From Archivesica marissinica (Eukaryota > Mollusca > Bivalvia > Venerida > Vesicomyidae), in the NCBI GenBank assembly GCA_014843695.1, contig CM026387.1, positions 77,998,106 to 78,062,105 of the forward strand: a stretch of DNA of 64,000 bases, read 5' to 3'. The notes below the pieces were generated by a model. The model had not been told where the DNA came from. It saw only the letters and a program-made list of their open reading frames with translations, and searched no databases. A program made the translations under genes and the position numbers. Positions 11,407-22,400 of the stretch are shown in pieces. Position 1 is the first letter of the stretch. Every line of letters begins with the position of its first letter.

Positions 11407-11560
11407 TGGTGGGGTTGGGTGTGTTTTTGGGTTGGGTGGTGTGTTGGTGGTGGGGTTTGGGTGTGTTTTGTTGGTGGTGTTTTGGTGGGGGGTTGGTTGT
11501 GTTTGGGTTGTGGTGTTTTGTTGGTGGGGTTGGGTTGTGTTTTGGTTGGTGGTGTGTTGG
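11407..11560 (+). other. 154-bp stretch of only G and T inside a satellite monomer
   Basis: The satellite breaks off after ATACCGAA, runs through bases that are exclusively G or T on the plus strand, and resumes at TCGGTGGGCGG. It contains many GGG and GGTGG runs, so a G-quadruplex is possible. It lies where array A changes which part of array B it matches. Basecalling or consensus artefact is at least as likely as real DNA. Confidence 0.9.
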
Positions 11561-12072
11561 TCGGTGGGCGGTTATAACGAGTCTGGTATATTTAGATCGT
11601 ACTAGACCGTGGATGTCATTATACCGAGTCGGTGGGCGGTTATACTGTGTCTGTGTATATTTAGGCGGTACTAGACCGTGGATGTCATTATACAGAGTCG
11701 GTTGGTGGCTATGACGAGTTTGTGTATATGTAGAAATTAATTTAGACCGTGGTTGTCATTATACCGAGTCGATGGCGGCTATGCCGAGTCTGTGTATATT
11801 TAGATCGTACTAGACCGTGGATGTCATTATACTGAGTCGGTGGCGGCTATGCCGAGTATGTGTATATTTAGACCTTCTAGACGTGGATGTCATTATACCG
11901 AGTCGGTGGACGGTTATATCGAGTCTGTGTATATTTAGACCTACTAGACCGTGGATGTGATTATACCGAGTCGGTGGCGGTTTGCCGAGTCTGTGTATAT
12001 TGTGAGAAGTAAAGGACGTGGATGTCATTATACCGAGTCGGTGGGCGGTTATACCGAGTCTTTGTATATTTA

Positions 12073-13009
12073 GAACGTAATAGACCGTGGATGTCATTAT
12101 ACCGAAGTGGTGGTGGTTATACCGAGTCTGTGTATATTTAGATCGTACTAGACCATGGATGTCATTATACCGAGTCGGTGGCGGTTATGCCGAGTATGTG
12201 TATATTTAGACCTACTAGACCGTGGATGTCATTATACCGTGTCGGTGGACGGTTATACCGAGTCTGTGTATAGTTAGACCTACTAGACCGTGGATGTTAT
12301 TATACCGAGTCGGTGGACGGTTATACCGAGTATGTGTATATTTAGACTGTACTAGACCGTGGAGGTCAATATACCGAGTCGATGGCGGCTATGCCGAGTC
12401 TTTGTATATTTAGACCTACTAGACCGTGGATGTCATTATACCGTGTCGGTGGACGGCTATGCCGAGTCTGTGTATATATAGATCGTAATAGACCGTGGAT
12501 GTCATTATACCGAGCCGGTGGGCGGCTATGCCGAGTCTGTGTATATGTAGATCGTAATAGACCGTGGATGTCATTATACCGAGTCGATGGGTGGCTATGC
12601 AGAATTTGTGTATATTTAGATCGTAATAGAGCGTGGATGTCATTATACCGAGTCGGTGGACGGTTATACCGAGTATGTGTATATTTAGACCGTACTAGAC
12701 GTGGATGTCATTATACCGAGTCGGTGGGCGCTTATACCGAGTCTGTGTATATTTAGACCGTACTAGACCGTGGATGTCATTATACCGAGACGGTGGGCGG
12801 TTATACCGTGTCTGTGTATATTTAGACCGTACTAGACCGTGGATGTCATTATACCGAGCCGGTGGGCAGTTATACGGAGTCTGTGTATATATAGACCGTA
12901 CTAGACCGTGGATGTCATTATACCGAGTCGGTGGGTGGCTATGCCGAATTTGTGTATATTTAGATCGTAATAGACCGTGGATGTCATTATACCGAGTCGG
13001 TGGACGGTT
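12073..13009. repeat. Array A segment homologous to 41221-42157
   Basis: Rare markers (TATAGTTAGACC, GGAGGTCAATAT, TAGACTGTACT) in the same order recur at a constant +29,148 bp, and again near 48.1-48.9 kb. This part of array A therefore belongs to the same subfamily as the middle of array B, not to its start. Confidence 0.88.
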
Positions 13010-14009
13010 NNNNNNNNNNNNNNNNNNNNNNNNNNNNNNNNNNNNNNNNNNNNNNNNNNNNNNNNNNNNNNNNNNNNNNNNNNNNNNNNNNNNNNNNNNN
13101 NNNNNNNNNNNNNNNNNNNNNNNNNNNNNNNNNNNNNNNNNNNNNNNNNNNNNNNNNNNNNNNNNNNNNNNNNNNNNNNNNNNNNNNNNNNNNNNNNNNN
13201 NNNNNNNNNNNNNNNNNNNNNNNNNNNNNNNNNNNNNNNNNNNNNNNNNNNNNNNNNNNNNNNNNNNNNNNNNNNNNNNNNNNNNNNNNNNNNNNNNNNN
13301 NNNNNNNNNNNNNNNNNNNNNNNNNNNNNNNNNNNNNNNNNNNNNNNNNNNNNNNNNNNNNNNNNNNNNNNNNNNNNNNNNNNNNNNNNNNNNNNNNNNN
13401 NNNNNNNNNNNNNNNNNNNNNNNNNNNNNNNNNNNNNNNNNNNNNNNNNNNNNNNNNNNNNNNNNNNNNNNNNNNNNNNNNNNNNNNNNNNNNNNNNNNN
13501 NNNNNNNNNNNNNNNNNNNNNNNNNNNNNNNNNNNNNNNNNNNNNNNNNNNNNNNNNNNNNNNNNNNNNNNNNNNNNNNNNNNNNNNNNNNNNNNNNNNN
13601 NNNNNNNNNNNNNNNNNNNNNNNNNNNNNNNNNNNNNNNNNNNNNNNNNNNNNNNNNNNNNNNNNNNNNNNNNNNNNNNNNNNNNNNNNNNNNNNNNNNN
13701 NNNNNNNNNNNNNNNNNNNNNNNNNNNNNNNNNNNNNNNNNNNNNNNNNNNNNNNNNNNNNNNNNNNNNNNNNNNNNNNNNNNNNNNNNNNNNNNNNNNN
13801 NNNNNNNNNNNNNNNNNNNNNNNNNNNNNNNNNNNNNNNNNNNNNNNNNNNNNNNNNNNNNNNNNNNNNNNNNNNNNNNNNNNNNNNNNNNNNNNNNNNN
13901 NNNNNNNNNNNNNNNNNNNNNNNNNNNNNNNNNNNNNNNNNNNNNNNNNNNNNNNNNNNNNNNNNNNNNNNNNNNNNNNNNNNNNNNNNNNNNNNNNNNN
14001 NNNNNNNNN
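13010..14009. other. Assembly gap (1,000 N)
   Basis: Exactly 1,000 N, a placeholder size. The left side is satellite and the right side is the 3' end of a LINE, so the real right edge of array A is hidden. Confidence 0.99.
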
Positions 14010-14129
14010 GCTGCTCCTGTGCTGTGGAATTCCCTACCTTATGACTTCAGGACTACAACTAGCTTCAGTCATTTCAAGAGCTTGATTTCCAGAAATGACT
14101 GTAACTGTGTAGTATGCTATACCAGGTAA
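14010..14129 (+). pseudogene. C-terminal fragment of LINE reverse-transcriptase ORF
   Basis: Only the last 39 codons plus TAA are visible; the rest lies in or beyond the gap. The frame opens with APVLWNSLPYDFR, close to the AP-x-LWNSLP motif that follows the reverse-transcriptase domain in many jockey, CR1 and L2-type proteins, and continues with the SFSHFKSL pattern usual for that tail. The enzyme copies its own RNA into the genome by target-primed reverse transcription. No catalytic motif is visible here, so activity cannot be judged. It is most likely a 5'-truncated copy, though the gap could hide more. The frame appears open upstream only because the gap is N. Confidence 0.7.
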
Positions 14130-14429
14130 TGGGTCCCACAGTGAAGGATCAGCATGGAGTTCATTTAAGCTATAGGTTAGATTGCATTGTTATATATTTT
14201 TTTATAAATCATCTAAGTTGCATGCATGGCTGTTGTCTTATTCTTTTATTATGTAGCTTCTTATGTTCATCTTATGTCTACTTTTACTGTTCGACTAAAT
14301 AAGCATGTTCTGTGTAGACATAGACAGATTTATTAGACTGTCTAATTTAATTCAAATTTTTATTTCCCACAGCTATTTTACTCTTGTTATTCATATGTTA
14401 TTCATATGTTGTTATATAGTCGGTTATAA

Positions 14430-14445
14430 AAGCTCATCAGAGCTT
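14430..14445 (+). other. Hairpin near the LINE 3' end
   Basis: AAGCTC and GAGCTT form a perfect six-pair stem around the loop ATCA, some 40-50 bp before the terminal short repeats. L2-clade LINEs such as eel UnaL2 use a 3' stem-loop for recognition by their reverse transcriptase; this would fit that role by position. Stem is short, so chance is possible. Confidence 0.45.
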
Positions 14446-14512
14446 ATGTTATTTGTGATATGTCTTGCCGACTCAAAATAAAATTTATCTTTTCTTATCT
14501 TATCTCATTATT

Positions 14513-14873
14513 TGTTATCTACATATGCATGCACACTATAACATTTTCGATAATTGCCAACATATTAGCCATACAATTACCAGGCTATCCACGTGTATGC
14601 TTGGCCTAATTCTATGACTGACACCGTGGTTGATGGCGTAACAGATTTATTATGTAAACTGAGATGCAACATGCAAACAAATTAGATGCATCATACTAAA
14701 CGAAATAGCCCATCAGTTTAACGAAATAATGAATACAATATTATGTAGCAAAACAAGGAAACAAGGACATACTTTAAAGTACAACGCAAATGCAAACAGT
14801 CGTAGCATGGTTGAAGGCAATTCGTGTTTTTCATAAAAGTGTTTGTTTGTTTTTTAGGTTTAATGTTGCATAA
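14513..14873. other. AT-rich intergenic sequence, nothing recognised
   Basis: About 360 bp between the LINE tail and the minisatellite. No gene, structured RNA or repeat seen. It ends in a T-rich stretch just before the first minisatellite unit. Confidence 0.7.
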
Positions 14874-15774
14874 AGACCCTCACGTGTCTCCAGCTATTAT
14901 TGGTGAAGGAAATCACTCACGTGTCTCCAGCTATTATTGGTGAAGGAAGACTCTCACGTGTCTCCAGCTATATTTGGTGAAGGAAGACCCTCACGTGTCT
15001 CCAGCTATATTTGGTGAAGGAAGACCATCACGTGTTTCCAGCTATATTTGGTGAAGGAAGACCCTCACGTGTCTCCAGCTATATTTGGTGAAGGAAGACT
15101 CTCACGTGTCTCCAGCTATTATTGGTGAAGGAAGACCCTCACGTGTCTCCAGCTATTATTGGTGAAGGAAGACCCTCACGTGTCGTTTTTGGGGGTGGTT
15201 CCAGCTATTATTGTGAAGGAAGACCTCGTTATCCAGCTATTATTGGTGAAGGAAGACTCTCACGTGTGTCCAGCTATTATTGGTGAAGGAAGACCCTCCG
15301 TGTCTCCAGCTATTATTGGTGAAGGAAGACCCTCACGTGTCTCCAGCTATTATTGGTGAAGGAAGACCCTCACGTGTCTCCAGCTATTATTGGTGAAGAA
15401 GACCCTCACGTGTCTCCAGCTATTATTGGTGAAGGAAACCTCAAGTGTCGCCAGTATTATTGGTGAAGGAAGACCCTCAGTGTCTCAGTATTATTTGTAG
15501 TAAGACTTTTTTTTTTTTTTTTTTTTTTTTGTGTGGTTTGGTGGGAAGGCCCTCACGTGTCTCCAGCTATTATTGGTGAAGGAAGACTCTCACGTGTCTC
15601 CAGCTATTATTGGTGAAGGAAGACCCTCACGTGTCTCCAGCTATTATTGGTGAAGGAAGACCCTCACGTGTCTCCAGCTATTATTGGTGAAGGAAGACCC
15701 TCACGTGTCTCCAGCTATTATTGGTGAAAGAAGACCCTCACGTGTCTCCAGCTATTATTGGTGAAGGAAGACCC
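14874..15774. repeat. 37-bp minisatellite, copy B (complete left edge)
   Basis: About 24 units of the same 37-bp repeat as at 1-420. Here the left boundary is visible (TTGCATAAAGACCCTCACG). Several units near 14960-15090 carry CTATATTTGG instead of CTATTATTGG, a local subfamily. Units at 15180-15545 are damaged and include T- and G/T-rich insertions. The right end, including the TGAAAGAAG unit variant, matches copy A at +15,354 bp. Confidence 0.95.
15507..15545 (+). other. 24-T run followed by a G/T tract inside the minisatellite
   Basis: A homopolymer of 24 T (15507-15530) and then GTGTGGTTTGGTGGG interrupt a unit. Copy A has an ordinary unit at the matching place, so this is either a local insertion or a read error. 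Confidence 0.9.
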
Positions 15775-17136
15775 CGGTGCTACTCCGATCAATAGTTTAA
15801 TTTAATCATATTTTATTGCATTATTTATATTCAATGTACAATACAACTCAAATTTACAGATGAACTAACTATGGTACAAACATTATCAGTATGTATATAT
15901 ATGGAGAAGCAAAAGGGTTGGGCCACACGTTTTAACACCATTAGTTTCGGCCCGTCCGGCTCCGAGCAATAATTCAGGGACAGGCGGTCATTCGGGTATA
16001 ATCACCGACCATCAACAAGACAACTGGATAGTTTAGTCATATGGACGAGTTCGACACACCCAGTTGGCTTAAAACATACAGCGATGAGTTGTAAACAACA
16101 ATAACCACCTGGCCAAGGAGACGCTTATATCACAGTACATTTAGTTAGTTTTTAATCGTTTAGCGGTAACACGCGCATTATTTCATATGTCACAAACGGG
16201 TAGACTTTGAAAGTTTCGATATCACCGGTTCACAGCTTCAAATGAGTAAAACGTACATGTATGTCGTAGCAAGTTATATAGTAACCTGATAATTCCCACT
16301 GATGTTTTCAGCATTGCCGTACTTCTTAGTAGTTATTGCTGAGCTTCCAATATATGTAAATTCACCACTCACACGACAGTGGCTGTGCATAGACAAGAGC
16401 CCCCGTGACCGGTAGGTCTAATGCGCAGTCAACCACTACCATCAAGGCTGCAGGTTCGCTCCCTATCAGGGACAATTGTAGCCTGGGTTCCAATATGTCG
16501 ATTTTTCACTTTTTTAATTCTGATAAAACAAAATCTAGGCTACATGAATTATATGACTAGTCGTGTATTATACAAATATATCAGAGTACAGTGTACAGCC
16601 CACATGTACGAACATGATTGAGTACGAATCCAACATATTCCGTATGTATGTTTACTTACTCACTGGCAATAAGCGAGTATCCAAATCATTGAGGAACATC
16701 ATTTGCTCATTTCATGACGTCATATCTGTTATTAAATGGCATTTATATGCATATTGTCCAAACTCCATTTAAAGTTGTTCACAAGTAGGTCAGTACATTT
16801 GACAAGTGATTTTCAACGACTGAGCAACTCAGCACACTCACTAACTAAACAGTTCGTTATTTAAACAATGTTGTACTAGATTACAAAAGTATAAATCTAT
16901 GAATAACGTGTTAATTTCAACGAATACCAATGTCAAATACCCTACCCATCAGTATTTTAATACAAAACACACTTTACAATATCCGGGTAACTTTATAAGA
17001 TATGGCAGACGACACCGACAGCACGGCAAGTTCACCGGCATACTACCAGAGTGAATAGTATTCGCCAGTACATGCGACAATTTGGGTATGTTTGCATTTA
17101 GTGTTTGATATATGAGTTCTTTGTAATTTAGAGGTT
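15775..17136. other. Unique AT-rich spacer, copy B
   Basis: Second copy of 421-1782 at +15,354 bp; I found no difference by eye. It contains the second tRNA-like sequence and a TGACGTCA at 16715-16722. No gene. Confidence 0.8.
16400..16474 (+). other. Degenerate tRNA-like sequence, possible SINE head (copy B)
   Basis: Identical by eye to 1046-1120, with the same enlarged anticodon loop and B-box-like GGTTCGCTCCC. It duplicated with the module and is not independent evidence of a dispersed SINE. Confidence 0.35.
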
Positions 17137-18744
17137 TATATACACAAAGAAAAAAGTTAAGCACCCCCGGATATTTTCACAATGTCGAATGGCAAAAGCA
17201 TGTATAATACGCAATAGCCCTGAAATACTCGAAAAAGCTAATGTCATCTGAAAGAACAATCATCTGACAATACTAAAGCGCAACAATGGCTAGCTGTGAT
17301 TGTAATTTAATAGAGATTACATCATGTTATCACAAGTACTGTTTTTACCATGAAACACAGCCCTCAAATGTTTGGATGGACAAGTCCCAGAAAGAGCGTT
17401 AATATTGCTATTGTCACATAAAAATGTTCTTCGAAGACACTAGAGTACGTCTGCAGTAAGAATAATCAGTACCTGGTGGGCCCGCCACGTACCCGGATGA
17501 CACTCTCCACCCTACGTCTCATGCTTCCAGTCAAACGTTGGATCTGTTCTCGGGTCAATAATATCCATTCACCATGCAGAGCTGCTTCCAACTGGTATAA
17601 AGTATGTACTGGGGGTTCCGTGCCTGCATTCGCCGCCCTATAATGTCCCACACATGCTCCAGTGGATTCAGATCTGGGCTTATCGCTGGCCAGGGTAGAG
17701 TTATAACTGCATTGGCCCTCATGAAATCCACTACGGCACGTGATTTGTGAGGCCTGGCGTTGTCGTCCATGTACTGACGTCGTGTAGCAAGTGGGTGGTT
17801 GTCGAAATGTGGGACAACGACTGGCTGTAGGACGTCACGGATGTACTGAGCTCCGGTTAAGTTGCCCCTGATGGTGACCAAATCCAGCTTGCAATCATGG
17901 GACAGGCATCCCCACACCATAACAGAGCGACCTCCATACGCAACAGTTGGGTGAATGTTCCTGAGGGTATAAGCTGTGTTCTTGTGTCTCCAAACACGTC
18001 TACGTCCATCAGTAACGTGCAGTAAAAATCGACTTTCGTCTGACCAATGAATTTTCCTCCAGGTCCTCAGATTCCAGTCTCATCTGGCCAAACACTATGC
18101 CAAACGTGCACGTTTATGGTGGTCTCTTAACAAGGGACGTTTAATGACTCTTCTGGCCTTTAATCCTGCCGCTTTGAGACGATTACGGACTGTTCTGGTG
18201 CTGATGGGTCGATCTGCTAACCACAGTCTTCTCATCTGAGGACTTGTACTGAAGGGTTCTCGGCGAGCAAGTCGTATCAGATCCCTGTCTTCTCGCAGTG
18301 TAGTGACTGTAGGTCTTTCCGACCTTGAACGGTCCATTGCACTTCCGGTCAGCGCATGCTTCCGGACTAAGCGGCTAACAACAGTGTAATGGTAGCCCAG
18401 ATTTCGTCCTATCGCCTTAAAGGACAATAATCTGATTCCTAATCTCCATTGACACTCGTCTCCGTGCCATGTTCAATGATTATGCTGAAATGCCCGTTTC
18501 GCATTACGTTAAATACCCACAAATACAGTTGTTCCATACTGCTTTTTGTGATCCTCGAGGGTAGCATGCTACACGTGCATGTCACAAGCGATGCAATCAC
18601 AACTGTCACACATCACTGGTTACAACATATCGTGCAAACCCTACTCTTCCCATAAATGCACCTTCTTTAACTATTTCGAATAATCAGAGGGGGAAAATCA
18701 CCCAAAACAATCAGGGGTGCTTAACTTTTTTCTTTGTGTATATA
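17137..18744 (-). mobile_element. Tc1/mariner-family DNA transposon, non-autonomous (copy B)
   Basis: Second copy of 1783-3390 at +15,354 bp, with the same 31-bp terminal repeats (17137-17167 and 18714-18744) and the same flanks. Because the flanks are shared, it arrived by duplication of the region and not by a second insertion. Confidence 0.93.
17466..18470 (-). pseudogene. Tc1-like DD34E transposase pseudogene (copy B)
   Basis: Same protein remnant as at 2112-3116: N-terminal frame loss near 18419-18427, stops at 18095-18097 and 18080-18082, and the C-run frameshift at 17611-17615. The catalytic Asp, Asp and Glu codons are present (18038-18040, 17762-17764, 17657-17659). Two substitutions separate the copies by eye: 3025 G versus 18379 C, a Leu-to-Val difference in the helix-turn-helix region, and 2477 C versus 17831 G, which is synonymous. 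Sharing every disabling lesion shows that the gene was dead before the region duplicated. It cannot make a working enzyme. Confidence 0.93.
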
Positions 18745-19258
18745 TATGGAAACATCGTGTAAAAGCAATTGTCCGAAGAGGTATACGAGAAATATGTTGT
18801 ATTCAATCATTACTCAAGGTGGTTCTAGTCACAGGGATTCGGCTCCCTTGTGACGTCATCATTCCCACAGGGATTCGGCACGTTTGGGGGTACTAGTATA
18901 TATATTTAAGTACAGGGATTCTACTCTGTGTGATGTCAGATTTCGCATCGATCAGTAAAATGGCCCTATCTGAAACAATTTTGTACACATCTGTCCAAAT
19001 ATAACGCCTATCCCGAGTCTTTATATTATTCTTCAAATAAAACACAACTTTAAGCTGCGTGCATGTATACTTTGCAAACAATTGCCACAGACATTGGCCA
19101 TAGCAGGTCACATTTCCATACTAGGACAAGGGTTCTGTCAGCAATAAAAAAAATCTTCGACGGGAGAGTTTTAACAGTGAATAACATTATCAATAACATG
19201 TGTTTCCACTAACGTGTAGGTTTATTCGGCAAAAATGTACGTCAAAAAGAGATTATGG
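18745..19258. other. Unique spacer between Tc1-like element and foldback element (copy B)
   Basis: Second copy of 3391-3904, including the three ACAGGGATTC motifs (starts 18831, 18867, 18912) and TGACGTCA at 18851-18858. No gene recognised. Confidence 0.7.
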
Positions 19259-19461
19259 AGAATGTTTCAATCTGTTTTGAAAATATCTAAAGCGGCGCAG
19301 TTCGCGTTGAACCAAGCGTTCTGATTGGATTATGATTATTCTTCATATAAAAACAAACATCTTGTTACATTCTAATAATCCAATCAGAACGCTCGTTTCA
19401 ACGCTCGTTTCAACGCGAATTGCGCCGCTTTAGAAATGTTCAAAACAAATTGAAAAATTCT
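19259..19461. mobile_element. Foldback/MITE-like inverted-repeat element at the satellite edge (copy B)
   Basis: Second copy of 3905-4107, with the same 12-bp duplication in the right arm and the same abrupt start of the satellite. Its conserved position only reflects the module duplication. Confidence 0.8.
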
Positions 19462-22400
19462 AGATCGTACTAGACCGTGGATGTCATTATACCGAGTCGG
19501 TGGGCGGCTATGTCCAGTCTGTGTATATTTAGACCTTAATAGACCGTGGATGTCATTATACCGAGTCGATGGGCGGCTATTTCGAGTATGTGTATATTTA
19601 GACCGTACTAGACCGTGGATGTCATTATACCGAGTCGGTGGGCGGCTATGCCGAGTTTGTGTATATTTAGACCTTAATAGACCGTGGATGTCATTATACC
19701 GAGTCGATGGGCGGCTATGCCGAGTATGTGTATATTTAGACCGTACTAGACCGTGGCTGTCATTATACCGAGTCGATGGGCGGCTATGCCGAGTGTGTGT
19801 ATATTTAGACCTTAATAGACCGTGGATGTCATTATACCGAGTCGATGGGCGACTATGTCGAGTCTGTGTATATTTAGACCGTACTAGACCGTGGATGTCA
19901 TTATACCGAGTCGGTGGGCGGCTATGCCAAGTATGTATATATTTAGACCGTATTAGAACTTGGATGTCAGTATACCGAGTCGGTGGGCGGTAAAACCGAT
20001 TCTGTGTATATTTAGAACGTACTAGACCGTGGATGTCATTATACCGAGCAGGTGGGCTGTTATACCGAGTATGTGTATATTTAGACCGTACTAGACCGTG
20101 GATGTCATTATACCGAGTCGGTGGGTGGCTATGCCGAGTTTGTGTATATTTAGACCTTAATAGACCATGGATGTCATTATACCGAGTCGGTGATCGGCTA
20201 TGCCGAGTCTGTGTATATTTAGATCGTACTAGACCGTGGATGTCATTATACCGAGTCGGTGGACGGTTATACCTAGTATGTGTATATTTAGACCGTACTA
20301 GACCGTGGATGTCATTATACCGAGTCGGTGGCGGCTATGCCGAGTATGTGTATATTTAGACATACTAGACCGTGGATGTCATTATACCGAATCGGTGGCG
20401 GCTATGCCGAGTCTCTGTATATTTAGACCGTACTAGACCGTGGATGTCATTATACAGAGTCGGTGGACGGTTATACCGAGTCTGTGTATATTTAGACCTA
20501 CTAGACCGTGGATGTGATTATACCGAGTCGGTGGACGGTTATACCGAGTCTGTGTATATTTAGACCGTACTAGACCGTGGATGTCATTATACCGACTCGG
20601 TGGACAGTTATACTGAGTTTGTGTATATTGAGACCTTAATAGACCGTGGATATCATTATACCGAGTCGGTGGGTGGCTATGCCGAGTCTGTGTATATTTT
20701 GACCGTACTAGACCGTGGATGTCATTATACCGAGTCGGTGGCGGCTATGCCGAGTATGTGTATATTTAGACATACTAGACCGTGGATGTCATTATACCGA
20801 ACCGGTGGCGGCTATGCCGAGTCTGTGTATATTTAGACCGTACTAGACCGTGGATGTCATTATACCGAGCCGGTGGACGGTTATACCGAGTTTGTGTATA
20901 TTTAGAACGTACTAGACCGTGGATGTCATTATACCGAGCAGGTGGGCTGTTATACCGAGTATGTGTATATTTAGACCGTACTAGACCGTGGATGTCATTA
21001 TACCGAGTTGGTCGGTGGCTATGCCGAGTTTGTGTATATTTAGACCTTAATAGACCGTGGATGTCATTATACCGAGTCGGTGATCGGCTATGCCGAGTCT
21101 GTGTATATTTAGATCGTACTAGACCGTGGATGTCATTATACCGAGTCGGTGGCGGCTATGCCGAGTATGTGTATATTTAGACCGTACTAGACCGTGGATG
21201 TCATTATACAGAGTCGGTGGACGGTTATACCGAGTCTGTGTATATTTAGACCTATTAGACCGTAGATGTGATTATACCGAGTCGGTGGACGGTTATACCG
21301 AGTCTGTGTATATATAGACCGTACTAGACCGTGGATGTAACTATACGGAATCGGTGGGTGGCTATGCCGAGTTTGTGTATATTTAGACCTTAATAGACCG
21401 TGGATGTCATTATACCGAGTCGGTGATCGGCTATGCCGAGTCTGTGTATATTTAGATCGTACTAGACCGTGGATGTCATTATACCGAGTCGGTGGACGGT
21501 TATACCTAGTATGTGTATATTTAGACCGTACTAGACCGTGGATGTCATTATACCGAATCGGTGGCGGCTATGCCGAGTATGTGTATATTTAGACATACTA
21601 GACCGTGGATGTCATTATACCGAATCGGTGGCGGCTATGACGAGTCTGTGTATATATAGACCGTACTAGACCGTGGATGTCATTATACAGAGTCGGTGGA
21701 CGGTTATACCGAGTCTGTGTATATTTAGACCTACTAGACCGTGGATGTGATTATACCGAGTCGGTGGACGGTTATACCGAGTCTGTGTATATTTAGACCG
21801 TACTAGACCGTGGATGTCATTATACCGAATCGGTGGACAGTTATACCGAGTATGTGTATATTTAGACCGTACTAGACCGTGGATGTCATTATATCGAGTC
21901 GGTGGGTGGCTATGCCGAGTTTGTGCATATATAGACCTTAATAGACCGTGGATGTCATTATACCGAGTCGGTGGACGGTTATATCGAGTCTGTGTATATT
22001 TAGACCGTACTAGACCGTGGATGTCATTATACCGAGTCGGTGGACGGTTATACCGAGTCTGTGTATATTTAGACCGTAATAGACCGTGGATGTCACTACA
22101 CCTAGTCGATGGGCAGTTATACTAAGTTTGTGTATATTAAGACCTTAATAGACCGTGGATATCATTATACCGAGTCGGTGGGCGGCTATGCCGAGTCTGT
22201 GTATATTTAGATCGTAATAGACCGTGGATGTCATTATACCGAGCAGGTGGGCTGTTATACCGAGTATGTGTATATTTAGACCGTACTAGACCGTGGATGT
22301 CATTATACCGAGTCGGTGGGTGGCTATGCCGAGTTTGTATATATTTAGACCTTAATAGACCGTGGATGTCATTATACCGAGTCGGTGATCGGCTATGCCG

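Larger units (their letters stand above)
4108..13009. repeat. 69-bp satellite array A
   Basis: Tandem monomers of 69 bp (4121-4189 is the first full one), with 67- and 68-bp variants. Each monomer holds GTGGATGTCATTATACCGAG, the dyad ACCGAGTCGGT, GTGTATATTTAGAC and a linker such as CGTACTAGAC or CTTAATAGAC. By counting the consensus monomer at 34388-34456 it is about 48% GC. Variants appear in a fixed order that recurs. The open frames in it arise because 69 is divisible by three. The array stops at a gap. Confidence 0.97.
14010..14512 (+). mobile_element. 3' end of a non-LTR retrotransposon (LINE, L2/CR1-like style)
   Basis: The gap edge cuts a reading frame whose last 39 residues look like the C-terminus of a LINE reverse-transcriptase protein. 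About 350 bp of AT-rich 3' UTR follows, with a small hairpin (14430-14445), an AATAAA (14477-14482) and a short run of TTATC-like repeats (about 14485-14510). Hairpin plus short-repeat tail is the known layout of L2-type LINEs. Clade assignment is inference. Confidence 0.7.

Noticed and set aside
11407..11560. Telomere-type repeat
   Set aside because: TTGGG-like words occur but without a regular period, so it is not a telomeric array.
11320..11605. Glycine/valine/tryptophan-rich open frames across the G/T island
   Set aside because: All three frames are open because a sequence of only G and T cannot form a stop codon.
4127..12756. Dozens of apparent proteins of the MSLYRVGGRLYRV type
   Set aside because: They are one 23-residue repeat caused by a 69-bp satellite. 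They lack stable starts, many begin at GTG, they overlap in several frames, and they end wherever a monomer is one base short.
12705..14129. 474-codon open frame running from satellite through the gap into the LINE tail
   Set aside because: It is open only because the 1,000 N are read as unknown codons. The real coding part is the last 39 codons.
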